A DNA stretch of 64,000 bases from Marinobacter salsuginis (GTDB lineage: Bacteria; Pseudomonadota; Gammaproteobacteria; Pseudomonadales; Oleiphilaceae): positions 62,001-126,000 of the forward strand of contig NZ_BGZH01000005.1 of the NCBI RefSeq assembly GCF_009617755.1, in the 5' to 3' direction. The notes under the pieces were generated by a model. That model was not told where the DNA came from, ran no database searches, and saw only the letters and a list, made by a program, of their open reading frames with translations. This document shows positions 48,090-57,485 of the stretch, piece by piece. Each line of letters opens with the position of its first letter. Position 1 is the first letter of the stretch. The position numbers and the translations under genes are program-made.

Positions 48090-48896
48090 ATGCGGGTAGT
48101 ATCAATCAGCGTCAATGGCCTCGCCCAGGCTGTTGAAAAAGGCTTTTTCGACTGGCTGGCAGAGCAGGACGCTGACGTGGTCTGTGTCCAGGATCACCGC
48201 ATGCGGGCCTACGAGATTGAAGACTACAACCTGATTCCGGAAGGGTACGAAGCCTATTTCATTGATGGCGAAAAAAACGAGGATGGCGGTGTCGGTATTT
48301 ACACCCGCCATTTCCCGAAAGCCATCATGTACGGGTTCGCCAATGAACAGGCGGATCGCGAAGGCCGGTTCATTCAGGCCGATTTTGACAAGGTGTCTGT
48401 CGCCTGCGTGCTCGCGCCCTGCGCCCTTGGCCGCGAAGACGAGCTGATCGGCGAGGACGACCTCACGGTGCTGGATCACAAGGACGAGTTCATGGAGTCC
48501 TTCGGCCTACACATGCAGAAAACACTGCGCAAGCGTCGGCAGTTCATTTTCTGCGCCAACCTCCAGACCGCCCATCACGTAACCGATGCCAGCCCGCTAT
48601 ACCACAAGCTGGACTTCTCCGGCTTCCTGCCCCACGAGCGTGCATGGTTGGATCGCCTGTTTGACGAAATGGGCTGCGTCGACGGTTTCCGTGAGATCAA
48701 CAAACAGAGCAACCAATTCACCTGGTGGCCCGAGCAGGCCGAGGGTTCCCGCAGGAATGCCGGCATTCGTGTGGATTACCAGCTACTGACACCTGGCATC
48801 CGCAAGACCATCGAGGACGGCTGGATCGACGATTCAACACGCTTCTCCGATCACGCCCCGGTGATCATGGATTACGACATAGAAATCGGCTTCTGA
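48090..48896 (+). CDS. crc: Catabolite repression control protein Crc-like
   Basis: 268 residues, exonuclease III fold. Position between pyrE and rph and similarity along the length (FDKVSVACVLAP, RRQFIFCANLQTAHH, RVDYQLLTPGIRKT) point to Crc, a Hfq partner in carbon catabolite repression in Pseudomonas. Compared with ExoIII, the catalytic Glu is replaced by Asp35 and the GDxN metal site by CANL, while the SDHAP His is kept; so nuclease activity is probably lost or reduced. Alternative: an active nuclease of the family. Confidence 0.72.
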   Translation: MRVVSISVNGLAQAVEKGFFDWLAEQDADVVCVQDHRMRAYEIEDYNLIPEGYEAYFIDGEKNEDGGVGIYTRHFPKAIMYGFANEQADREGRFIQADFDKVSVACVLAPCALGREDELIGEDDLTVLDHKDEFMESFGLHMQKTLRKRRQFIFCANLQTAHHVTDASPLYHKLDFSGFLPHERAWLDRLFDEMGCVDGFREINKQSNQFTWWPEQAEGSRRNAGIRVDYQLLTPGIRKTIEDGWIDDSTRFSDHAPVIMDYDIEIGF

Positions 48897-48926
48897 GGCG
48901 AGATCTTACCTTGATAGTAGCGGGTT

Positions 48927-49028
48927 CGGAGGGGGAGACCTTTTCGGGACCGTCTCCGGCCAGGGAGGGCCGGAGCCGAGCGCACATGGATGTGCTTGTA
49001 GCGTGTCCCGGAAAGGTCTCCCCCTCCG
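48927..49028 (+). repeat. Three-stem palindromic element, copy 2
   Basis: Arms 48927-48950 and 49005-49028 pair over 24 bases with one G-U type exception (CGGAGGGGGAGACC / GGTCTCCCCCTCCG). Inner stems: CTCCGGCC-agggag-GGCCGGAG, and GCACA-tgga-TGTGC. Same junction sequences as copy 1, but stems are different and still paired. Lies between convergent crc-like and rph genes. Confidence 0.72.
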
Positions 49029-49046
49029 GACACGCGGGCGACAACC

Positions 49047-49763
49047 TTAATCAGCCAGCGCCGCCTTCTGAATCTCAAACAACTGCTCGATACCCTGTTT
49101 GGCCAGAGTCAGCATGCTGTCCAGCTCTGACTGGTCGAACGGAGCTCCTTCCGCCGTTCCCTGGATTTCAATGAATCCGCCCTGGTCAGTCATGATCACA
49201 TTCATATCGGTCTCGGCTTCGGAATCTTCCGGGTAGTCCAGATCCACCACCGGCGTACCCTTGTAAACACCTACCGACAGAGCGGCGACCATCTGCTTGA
49301 GGGGCGATTTCTTCAGGCGCTTCTCGGCGACCAGGTGGTTCAGGGCGTCCACCAGCGCCACGCAGCCGCCGGTGATCGCCGCGGTGCGGGTGCCGCCATC
49401 GGCCTGGATGACGTCGCAATCGATGGTAATGGAGTGTTCGCCAAGGGCGGTCAGATCCACCGCAGCACGCAGGGAGCGACCAATCAGGCGCTGGATTTCG
49501 ACGGTGCGACCACCCTGTTTGCCGCGGGCAGCCTCCCGACCCATTCGGCTGCCCGTGGAGCGGGGCAGCATGCCGTATTCGGCGGTGATCCAGCCCTTGC
49601 CTTCGCCCCTGAGAAATGGGGGAACCTTGTTTTCGACGGAGGCGGTGCAGATGACTTTGGTATCCCCGAATTCCACCAGCACCGAGCCTTCGGCATGACG
49701 GGTGTAGTTGCGGGTGATTCGAACATCTCTAGGTTGCTCGGGCGTTCTGCCGCTTGGACGCAT
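49047..49763 (-). CDS. rph: Ribonuclease PH
   Basis: 238 residues from ATG 49763. Phosphorolytic 3'-5' exoribonuclease for tRNA ends. RNase PH fold motifs: [75 protein letters not shown]. Full length, so not the frameshifted form seen in some E. coli strains. Divergent from yicC. Confidence 0.95.
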   Translation of the reverse strand: MRPSGRTPEQPRDVRITRNYTRHAEGSVLVEFGDTKVICTASVENKVPPFLRGEGKGWITAEYGMLPRSTGSRMGREAARGKQGGRTVEIQRLIGRSLRAAVDLTALGEHSITIDCDVIQADGGTRTAAITGGCVALVDALNHLVAEKRLKKSPLKQMVAALSVGVYKGTPVVDLDYPEDSEAETDMNVIMTDQGGFIEIQGTAEGAPFDQSELDSMLTLAKQGIEQLFEIQKAALAD

Positions 49764-49931
49764 AGTATTTCCTGAAATCATTATTGAATGTCCGGGCGCG
49801 TGTCCCGGTCGAACGTTTGTCGAAAAGGCCGGTCAGTATAACACGTTGGTGTTGGGCTTTTGTCCGGTTCGCCGACGCTGTTAAGAGCCTGTTAGACTGG
49901 GTTTATCATTATCTATCGAAGCGGAGCCAAC

Positions 49932-50798
49932 ATGATCCGAAGTATGACCGCATTTGCCCGCAAGGATGTCCAGGGAGACTGGGGTACGCTGACCTGTGAA
50001 ATCCGGACCGTCAACCATCGATATCTGGAGCCCTCATTCCGGTTGCCGGAGGCTTTCAGGGAACTGGAAAACCGGTTTCGGGAAGAGCTGAGAAAACAGC
50101 TGAAACGGGGCAAGGTGGATGTGTCCATGCGCCTGCAGTCTGCAGAGAAGGCGTCCCAGAGCTTCGAGATCAGCAAAGACATGGCCCAGGCGGTGAATGA
50201 GGCGGCCAACCACATCAACCGGATGCTGGATAATCCGGCCCACATCAATGCCCTGGATATCCTCAGATGGCCGGGCGTATTGTCTGTGCCGGAGCAGGAT
50301 TACAGCCCTGCAAAAGAGGCTGCTATAGGACTCTTCGAACAGACCGTGTCCGACCTGGCCTCGGTGCGCGAGCGTGAGGGGGAGCGCCTGCGGCCTCTGT
50401 TCGAGGATCGCCTCAATACCATGGGCAGTCTTGTCGCCGATGTGCGTAAACGCATGCCGGAATTGCTGGATGCCCAGGAAAAAACGCTTCGGGAGCGGTT
50501 TGAAAAAGCCAAAGTGGAGCTGGATGCCGAGCGGGTGGCCCAGGAGATGGTCATGCTGGCCCAGAAGAGCGATGTTGCCGAAGAATTGGATCGGTTAGAC
50601 GCGCATATTGGCGAGGTGACGGATACCCTCAAAAGCGACGACGCTATAGGCCGGCGGCTCGACTTCCTGATGCAGGAGCTGAACCGGGAGGCCAATACCC
50701 TGAGCAGCAAGAGTATCGATGCCGGCGTCACACGCATCGCGGTGGATCTCAAGGTGCTCATCGAGCAGATGAGGGAGCAGGTGCAGAACCTGGAATAG
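49932..50798 (+). CDS. yicC: YicC/YloC-family endoribonuclease
   Basis: 288 residues. MIRSMTAFARKDVQGDWGTLTCEIRTVNHR is the conserved N-terminus and RVAQEMVMLAQKSDVAEELDRLDAHI with DFLMQELNREANTLSSKS the conserved C-terminus. The family cleaves RNA with Mn2+. Divergent from rph; ends 21 bases before the convergent pseudouridine synthase. Confidence 0.92.
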   Translation: MIRSMTAFARKDVQGDWGTLTCEIRTVNHRYLEPSFRLPEAFRELENRFREELRKQLKRGKVDVSMRLQSAEKASQSFEISKDMAQAVNEAANHINRMLDNPAHINALDILRWPGVLSVPEQDYSPAKEAAIGLFEQTVSDLASVREREGERLRPLFEDRLNTMGSLVADVRKRMPELLDAQEKTLRERFEKAKVELDAERVAQEMVMLAQKSDVAEELDRLDAHIGEVTDTLKSDDAIGRRLDFLMQELNREANTLSSKSIDAGVTRIAVDLKVLIEQMREQVQNLE

Positions 50799-50819
50799 CC
50801 CGGGCTTCTGTTTTAGTGG

Positions 50820-51647
50820 TCAGCTCTGGTTCTGTCCCAGGGTGTCCAGCTCTGCGGGCAGTTCGAACACCATCTTGCGTTTGTTGAGGGGACAGTCGAA
50901 TTCGAGATAGAAGGCCAGGAGCTGCAAGGGAACGCCTGCGGCCCGACCATACAGGCGATCACCGATTATCGGGTGCCCGAGGCCAGCCAGATGGCGGCGG
51001 ATCTGGTGCTTCCGACCGGTCTCGATACTGACCTGGAGCAGGGAAGTCTGCTCAGCCTCATTGGTCGCCAGTGTCGAAACATGACTGACCGCCGGTTTTC
51101 CCTCAACGGGCGCATCAACCACCTGGTCTTGCGTCTCCATCACGCCACACACTCGCGCTTTGTAACGCTTGGTCATGGTTCTGCCTGAAAAGCGCTGGGA
51201 AAGGGCGCCTGCGGCTTTCGGGTCATGGGCAATCAGCATCAGCCCGGCGGCATCGGCATCAAGTCGGTGGATCAGGTGGCAGGGGCGCTGGAGCTGAAGT
51301 TCCGCCAGGCGAAGCAGGCTGCAATGGTCACCCCACTGTGAGCCCTGGGCCAGCAGGCCGTGAGGCTTGAACCACACTGTGTAGCGCTCCAGATCGTCCA
51401 GTAGAACCGGATCCTCCGGTTTTCTCGCCAACACCTTTTCATCGTAGTAAAGCTGCAGCCGGATGCCCGGCTTGAGTTCCTTGGTGGCGCGGCGCAGTCG
51501 AAGGCGCTTGCCCTTGTGCGTCCACCAGCAAGCACCCTTCGCCATGGCATCCTTGATTTTCTGTCGGGAGAGCCCCGGCGCCGCCTCACTCAGGGCGTCT
51601 ATGGCTTTGCTGGTTTGCTTCAAGTTGATATCGATGGTGGTTCGCAT
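50820..51647 (-). CDS. RluA-family pseudouridine synthase
   Basis: 275 residues. Catalytic motif HRLDADAAGLMLIA (the Asp in HRLD) and GRKHQIRRHLAGLGHPIIGDRLYG are present. A degenerate S4-like N-terminus (LSRQKIKDAMAKGA) precedes. Modifies uridine in rRNA or tRNA; the exact site cannot be read from the sequence. Divergent from gmk. Confidence 0.88.
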   Translation of the reverse strand: MRTTIDINLKQTSKAIDALSEAAPGLSRQKIKDAMAKGACWWTHKGKRLRLRRATKELKPGIRLQLYYDEKVLARKPEDPVLLDDLERYTVWFKPHGLLAQGSQWGDHCSLLRLAELQLQRPCHLIHRLDADAAGLMLIAHDPKAAGALSQRFSGRTMTKRYKARVCGVMETQDQVVDAPVEGKPAVSHVSTLATNEAEQTSLLQVSIETGRKHQIRRHLAGLGHPIIGDRLYGRAAGVPLQLLAFYLEFDCPLNKRKMVFELPAELDTLGQNQS

Positions 51648-51731
51648 GGGATTTTGCAGTCATTGAGCGGATGGATAGGCAAATGGTATCAGCTGGCTCG
51701 CCTCTGGGGTGCGGTGTTTTGGCAAAGTCCG

Positions 51732-52429
<698 letters not shown>

Positions 52430-52516
52430 TACGGGGTTTTCCTGTATACAAATTGAACCGGTCACAGTAAACTGTGCGGTCTGCTGAAAACAGTCATTTT
52501 ATGAGTCGGGGAAGTT

Positions 52517-52729
52517 ATGGCACGAGTTACCGTTGAAGATTGTCTGGAAAACGTTGATAACCGCTTCCAGCTGGTAATGCTGGCAACCAAGCGTGCCCGT
52601 CAGCTCGCTACCAAGGGTGCCGAGCCGATGGTGGCTGAAGAGAATGATAAGCCTACGGTAATTGCTCTGCGCGAAATTGCCGAAGGCAAGGTTACTCGTG
52701 ATCTGCTCAAGGAAGACGACGACGAGTAA
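52517..52729 (+). CDS. rpoZ: RNA polymerase omega subunit
   Basis: 70 residues ([20 protein letters not shown] at the N-terminus, the family pattern), which is short for the family because the C-terminal tail is brief. It aids core assembly and forms a ppGpp site with beta prime. Starts 87 bases after gmk; followed by a 171-base gap with a promoter and a terminator ahead of spoT. Confidence 0.94.
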   Translation: MARVTVEDCLENVDNRFQLVMLATKRARQLATKGAEPMVAEENDKPTVIALREIAEGKVTRDLLKEDDDE

Positions 52730-52776
52730 GGCACCTGCGGCCAGGTATATAAGTATCTGTCCGCAAGTGAGAAGCA

Positions 52777-52804
52777 TTGAAATCTGTCCCCGCGGTTTTA
52801 TAGT
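52777..52804 (+). promoter_or_regulatory. Sigma-70 promoter between rpoZ and spoT
   Basis: TTGAAA, 16-base spacer, TATAGT (each 5 of 6 to consensus). Start would be near 52811, 30 bases before a terminator hairpin. Confidence 0.5.
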
Positions 52805-52840
52805 GTAACTATAGAACGTTGCTGGAAGGACTATGGAAGG

Positions 52841-52868
52841 ACCCGGATGCGAGCATTCGGGTTTTTTT
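52841..52868 (+). terminator. Rho-independent terminator or attenuator ahead of spoT
   Basis: ACCCGGATG-CGAG-CATTCGGGT stem (9 pairs, one G-U) followed by seven T. It would end rpoZ transcripts and any RNA from the promoter at 52777. Confidence 0.82.
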
Positions 52869-52900
52869 GTCCCTGAATTTCATGGAATTGTGGAGGCGCG

Positions 52901-55042
52901 GTGTCGGCAGAGGCTACGGTTGAAGGACTGGCTCTAGAGCTCAGCTCCTATCTTGATACCAATCGCATCAACCAGGTGCGACGGGCCTACTATTATGCCG
53001 AGCAGGCCCATGAAGGCCAGATGCGCAAGAGCGGCGACCGCTACATTACCCATCCCCTGGCTGTTGCCCATATTCTCGCCGACCTGCGGCTGGATCATCA
53101 GAGTCTGATGGCGGCCATGCTCCATGATGTAATTGAAGACACCGGTATTCCCAAGGACGCTCTGGCGGAACAGTTTGGCGAGGACGTTGCGGAACTGGTG
53201 GATGGTGTCAGCAAACTGACCCAGATCGAGTTCCGCTCCAGGGCGGAAGCCCAAGCCGAAAACTTCCAGAAAATGACCCTGGCCATGGCGCGGGACATCC
53301 GGGTCATTCTGGTGAAGCTGGCGGACCGGTTGCACAACATGCGCACGCTCGGCCCGATGCCTTACGAAAAGCGCCAACGCATCGCCACCGAAACACTCGA
53401 CATCTATGCCCCCATCGCGAACCGCCTGGGCATGCACTCCATCTGCACCGAGCTTGAGGACCTGGGCTTTACCTCCCTGTACCCCATGCGCTCCAAGTAC
53501 ATTTCCAAGGCCGTGGACAAACTCCGGGGCAGTCATCGGGAAATTATCGAGGATATCCGCGGGAAGCTGCAGGAAAAGCTGGAGGAGCGAGGCCTGCCGG
53601 GCCGGATTCTGGGCCGGGAAAAACACCTGAACAGCATCTATAACAAGATGAAGTTCAAGCAGAAGTCCTTCCATGAAATCATGGATGTGTATGCCTTCCG
53701 GATTATTACCGACACCGAAGATGACTGCTACCGCATCCTTGGCGCCGTTCACAGCCTGTACAAGCCGCTGCCTGGCCGGTTCAAGGACTACATTGCCATG
53801 CCCAAGGCCAATGGCTATCAGTCGCTCCATACCACTCTGTTCGGTATGCATGTGAACATCGAGATCCAGATCCGTACGGAGGAGATGGAGCACATCGCCA
53901 ATAACGGTATCGCGGCTCACTGGATGTACAAGAACGAGCCCAGCAGTGTGACCAGCGTGAATCAGGCGCGGGTGGACCGCTGGGTGAAGGGGCTGATGGA
54001 AATGCGGGAGCGGGCCGATGACTCCATGGAGTTCATCGAACACGTGAAAGTGGATCTGTTCCCGGATGAAATCTACGTGTTCACGCCCAAAGGCCGCATC
54101 ATGGAGTTGCCCAGCGGGGCAACGCCGGTGGACTTCGCCTATGCCATCCATACCGATATTGGTAACGCTACCGTCGCGTGTCGCATCAACCGCAACCTGG
54201 GTTCACTGAGTCAGCCTCTGCAGAGTGGCCAGACCGTCGAGATCATTACCGCACCCGGCGCCCGGCCTAACCCGGCGTGGCTGAGTTTTGTGGTGACCGG
54301 CAAGGCGCGCAGCAGTATCCGTCATGTGCTCAAGAGCCAGAAGCGGGCGGAATCGCTGGAGCTGGGCCGCACATTGCTCAAGAAGTCCCTCAAAGGCTTT
54401 GGCGCGAAACTGTCAGAGATCAGCGACGCCCAGAAGCAGGCGGTCGTGAATCATAATCAGGTGAACAGTTTTGATGATCTGATCAGTGACATCGGCCTGG
54501 GCAATCGTATGGCCTACCTGGTTGCCCGTCAGCTTGTAAGCGGCTCCGAAGAAACTGAGGCAGCTGAGGGGCCTCGCGATATCGAGGGTGGAAATCACAG
54601 CCCCGTGACCATCCGTGGCACCGAAGGTTTGCTGGTCCGGTTCGCCAGCTGTTGTAAGCCGATTCCGGGAGACCCGGTGGTTGGGGTGATGGATTCCGGC
54701 AAAGGCATGGTGATTCATTCTGATACATGCTCCCGCTTGCCGGAGGATGACGAGGGCCGGGCCCGCCTGACCCATCTGAAGTGGGCCAAGGACATTACCG
54801 ATGAGTTTTCCGTTGAGCTGCGGGTAGAGCTGGAGCGCCAGCGTGGTGTGATTGCCGAGATGGCCAATGCCGTAGCCATGGCTGACGGAAACATCGAGCG
54901 CATTAATGTGGAAGAGCAGAATGCCCGGTTTGGCGTTGTCAGCCTGGTGGTGCACGTGAATGGTCGGCGGCACCTGGCTCGGGTAATGCGTCGAATCCGC
55001 AACATTCGTGCAATTACCCACATCAGCCGCGTGCGGCACTGA
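52901..55042 (+). CDS. spoT: Bifunctional (p)ppGpp synthetase/hydrolase SpoT
   Basis: 713 residues from GTG 52901 with GGAGG at good spacing. HD hydrolase with HDVIEDTG, synthetase with the RFKD motif (GRFKDYIAMPKANGYQSLHTT, the RxKD type of bifunctional enzymes), TGS domain (EIYVFTPKGRIMELPSGATPVDFAY), zinc-finger-like region with CCKPIPGDPVVG, and a C-terminal ACT domain. An intact HD site means hydrolase activity is expected. Confidence 0.95.
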   Translation: MSAEATVEGLALELSSYLDTNRINQVRRAYYYAEQAHEGQMRKSGDRYITHPLAVAHILADLRLDHQSLMAAMLHDVIEDTGIPKDALAEQFGEDVAELVDGVSKLTQIEFRSRAEAQAENFQKMTLAMARDIRVILVKLADRLHNMRTLGPMPYEKRQRIATETLDIYAPIANRLGMHSICTELEDLGFTSLYPMRSKYISKAVDKLRGSHREIIEDIRGKLQEKLEERGLPGRILGREKHLNSIYNKMKFKQKSFHEIMDVYAFRIITDTEDDCYRILGAVHSLYKPLPGRFKDYIAMPKANGYQSLHTTLFGMHVNIEIQIRTEEMEHIANNGIAAHWMYKNEPSSVTSVNQARVDRWVKGLMEMRERADDSMEFIEHVKVDLFPDEIYVFTPKGRIMELPSGATPVDFAYAIHTDIGNATVACRINRNLGSLSQPLQSGQTVEIITAPGARPNPAWLSFVVTGKARSSIRHVLKSQKRAESLELGRTLLKKSLKGFGAKLSEISDAQKQAVVNHNQVNSFDDLISDIGLGNRMAYLVARQLVSGSEETEAAEGPRDIEGGNHSPVTIRGTEGLLVRFASCCKPIPGDPVVGVMDSGKGMVIHSDTCSRLPEDDEGRARLTHLKWAKDITDEFSVELRVELERQRGVIAEMANAVAMADGNIERINVEEQNARFGVVSLVVHVNGRRHLARVMRRIRNIRAITHISRVRH

Positions 55043-55120
55043 ACCCGACCAAAGCCCGGTTGACAGGCGCGCGCCGCAAGGGCGACGATTGGCGTTTTGG
55101 ATGAGAGGAAATCAAGGGTC

Positions 55121-55507
55121 ATGACCAACAAATCTGTAATTCAGACCGAGAATGCGCCCCAGGCGATCGGTACATACTCCCAAGCGGTCAAGGCAGGGGA
55201 CACCGTGTACCTGTCTGGCCAGATTCCGCTGGTACCGGAAACCATGGAAGTGGTCGCCGGCGATTTTTCTGCCAAGACCCGGCAGGTGTTTGATAACCTC
55301 AAGGCTGTCTGCGAGGCCGCCGGTGGCGAGCTGAAGGACATCGTGAAGCTGAATATCTACATGACTGATCTGGCGAATTTCGCCACGGTCAACGAGATCA
55401 TGGCCACCTATTTCCAGGAACCCTATCCGGCCCGCGCGGCGGTGGGTGTCGCGGCGCTGCCCAAGGGTGTGCCCATTGAAATGGAAGCGGTGATGGTGCT
55501 CAGCTAA
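55121..55507 (+). CDS. ridA: RidA-family reactive intermediate deaminase
   Basis: 128 residues from ATG 55121 (GAGAGGAAATC ribosome region). [27 protein letters not shown] and the Arg in [15 protein letters not shown] are the catalytic and structural marks of RidA, which hydrolyses 2-aminoacrylate-type enamines. It sits 78 bases after spoT, a common arrangement. Followed by a terminator. Confidence 0.94.
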   Translation: MTNKSVIQTENAPQAIGTYSQAVKAGDTVYLSGQIPLVPETMEVVAGDFSAKTRQVFDNLKAVCEAAGGELKDIVKLNIYMTDLANFATVNEIMATYFQEPYPARAAVGVAALPKGVPIEMEAVMVLS

Positions 55508-55532
55508 GACTTGATGACACCAGAATTCAGAA

Positions 55533-55557
55533 AAGGCGGCCTCGGGCCGCCTTTTTT
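55533..55557 (+). terminator. Rho-independent terminator after ridA
   Basis: GGCGGCC-TCG-GGCCGCC stem followed by six T; the four A before it allow weak function for the convergent gene too. Confidence 0.85.
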
Positions 55558-55574
55558 ATTTTAATGCCGAAGGC

Positions 55575-56441
55575 TCAGCCCTGGTCGATCATGGCACGGT
55601 AGCCGGCCCGGAAATCCGGATAGCGGAACTGAAAGCCGGTGCTCAGCAGTCTTTTGTTGCAGCAGCGTTTACTGCCGGCCCGCCCGCCTTTTCGGGCATC
55701 GGGCTTTGGCTCGGCACAGGGTGTCTGCTGCCGGACCCAGTCCACCACCTCATCAAGCCGCACCGGCTCGCAGTCGCTGGCAAGGTAGCAGGTTTGAAGA
55801 GTCGCTCCCGAAAGTGCCAGGTTCACCAGATGGGCCGCCGCGTCTGCGGCATCGTCTTCATGAATCCGGTTGCTGAACGGTGCTGGCTTGGTCGGATTCA
55901 TGCGTCCCGCCTGAACCTCCTCAAGAAAACGCCGCCGGGAGGGCCCATAAATGCCGCTGTAACGAATGATCGTTGCCGGATGGCCGCTTTCCAGCGCGGT
56001 CTGCTCACCGGCCAGAACCTGCTCGCCGCTGAACCGGACCGGTTTGGTGGGGCTGGATTCATCGACCCAGCTATCGTCATCCTGTGAATAGACACTGCTG
56101 CTACTGACAAAAAACAGGTGCTTCAGCGATTGACCGCCCAGGGCTTCCAACAAGTTTGCCAGGCCGGTCACGTAGGCGTCCCGATAACCCTGCTCATCGT
56201 AGCTGGAGGGCGTCAGGCAATAGAGAACGATGTCGAGCCCTTCCGGCAGTTTACCGCTGAGGGTTTCCGGTTGGGTCAGGTCGGCGCCGATGCCTTGAAT
56301 GCCCTCGGGAACCCGGTCGGGGTTTCGGCGCAGGCCGTACACGGTGGCCGAGGTTTCCAGTCGGCTGGCAATGGCACCCCCGAGTTTGCCGCAACCGGCC
56401 ACCAGAATTCGGGGCGCCTTACTACCTTCGGTGATTGCCAT
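55575..56441 (-). CDS. NAD(P)-dependent epimerase/SDR-like protein (YeeZ-like)
   Basis: 288 residues from ATG 56441. Rossmann motif ILVAGCGKLGGAIASRLE, a GxxGxxG-like variant, and a middle SSSVYSQDDDSWVDE region with YSGIYGP. Belongs to the extended SDR family close to YeeZ. Substrate unknown. Divergent from oxyR by 76 bases. Confidence 0.8.
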   Translation of the reverse strand: MAITEGSKAPRILVAGCGKLGGAIASRLETSATVYGLRRNPDRVPEGIQGIGADLTQPETLSGKLPEGLDIVLYCLTPSSYDEQGYRDAYVTGLANLLEALGGQSLKHLFFVSSSSVYSQDDDSWVDESSPTKPVRFSGEQVLAGEQTALESGHPATIIRYSGIYGPSRRRFLEEVQAGRMNPTKPAPFSNRIHEDDAADAAAHLVNLALSGATLQTCYLASDCEPVRLDEVVDWVRQQTPCAEPKPDARKGGRAGSKRCCNKRLLSTGFQFRYPDFRAGYRAMIDQG

Positions 56442-56517
56442 AGACAATTTCAATCCTTATGCTTGACCTCATAAATTCGTGAAACTTCGACCCGCATCTT
56501 TCTGACCGGAGCTCACC

Positions 56518-57477
56518 ATGACTCTCACCGAGTTACGATACGTCGTTACGCTGGCCCGCGAAAGGCATTTTGGCCGGGCCGCAGAGCGTTGCCATGTCAG
56601 TCAGCCAACGCTCAGTGTTGCCGTTAAAAAGTTGGAGGATGAGCTCGGAATCCCTCTGTTCGAGCGAAGCAAAAGCAGCATCCGTGTCACCGAAACCGGC
56701 CTACGCATTATTGAGCAGGCCCAGCGTGTCCTTGATCAGGTAGGCCTGATCAAGGACATGGCGCAGGATGGCAAGAACCAGCTCAACTCACCTTTGAAAG
56801 TGGGTGCCATCTATACCATTGGTCCCTATCTGTTCCCGCACCTGCTGCCGGAACTGCGGCGTGCTGCTCCGGAAATGCCGCTTTACATTGAAGAGAATTA
56901 CACTGCCAACCTGAGGCAGAAACTCCGGCAGTCCGAGCTGGACGCCATTATTATTGCCCTGCCGTTTGAAGAGCCGGAAGTGGTTACCCTGCCGCTGTAC
57001 GACGAGCCGTTTGTTGTCCTGCTGCCTGCCGGACACCCGCTGGCAAGCAAGGAGCAGTTGACGGCCGATGAACTGGCTAAAGAGCAATTGCTATTGCTGG
57101 GGCCAGGCCACTGTTTCCGGGATCAGGTGCTGGAGTCCTGTCCACCCCTGGTGGAGGCGGTAACGCATCGGGCCAACAACGGCTCACCGGCTCTGGTCAC
57201 CGAAGGCAGTTCCCTGGAAACCATTCGCCATATGGTCGCCTCCGGTCTGGGCATCACGGTACTGCCACTCTCGGCCGCCACGGCCATGCAGTACCATGAG
57301 GACATTCTGGCCGTTCGGCCGTTCGCGCCGCCGGTGCCGTTCCGCACGGTGGCTCTGGCCTGGCGGGTTACCTTCCCCCGGCCCAAGGCTATTGATGTGC
57401 TGTCCCTGGCTGCCAGTCAGTGCCGGGTCATTGAAAAGGCGAAAACGGATACGCCGGCTGTGGCCGAAAGCGCCTGA
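56518..57477 (+). CDS. oxyR: Hydrogen-peroxide-sensing LysR regulator OxyR
   Basis: 319 residues. N-terminal LysR helix-turn-helix (HFGRAAERCHVSQPTLSVAVKKLEDELG); redox Cys pair in GHCFRDQVLESC with the 8-residue spacing of Cys199/Cys208 of E. coli OxyR. Expected to activate catalase and peroxiredoxin genes on disulfide formation. Followed by recG after 8 bases. Confidence 0.93.
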   Translation: MTLTELRYVVTLARERHFGRAAERCHVSQPTLSVAVKKLEDELGIPLFERSKSSIRVTETGLRIIEQAQRVLDQVGLIKDMAQDGKNQLNSPLKVGAIYTIGPYLFPHLLPELRRAAPEMPLYIEENYTANLRQKLRQSELDAIIIALPFEEPEVVTLPLYDEPFVVLLPAGHPLASKEQLTADELAKEQLLLLGPGHCFRDQVLESCPPLVEAVTHRANNGSPALVTEGSSLETIRHMVASGLGITVLPLSAATAMQYHEDILAVRPFAPPVPFRTVALAWRVTFPRPKAIDVLSLAASQCRVIEKAKTDTPAVAESA

Positions 57478-57485
57478 GCCCGACT

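Noticed and set aside
48725..49174. 149-codon ORF spanning the end of the crc-like gene and palindromic copy 2
   Set aside because: It overlaps two well supported genes in other frames and crosses the palindrome; not coding.
52828..52935. ORF starting ATG inside the rpoZ-spoT terminator
   Set aside because: It runs through the terminator stem and T tract and overlaps the spoT start; not credible.
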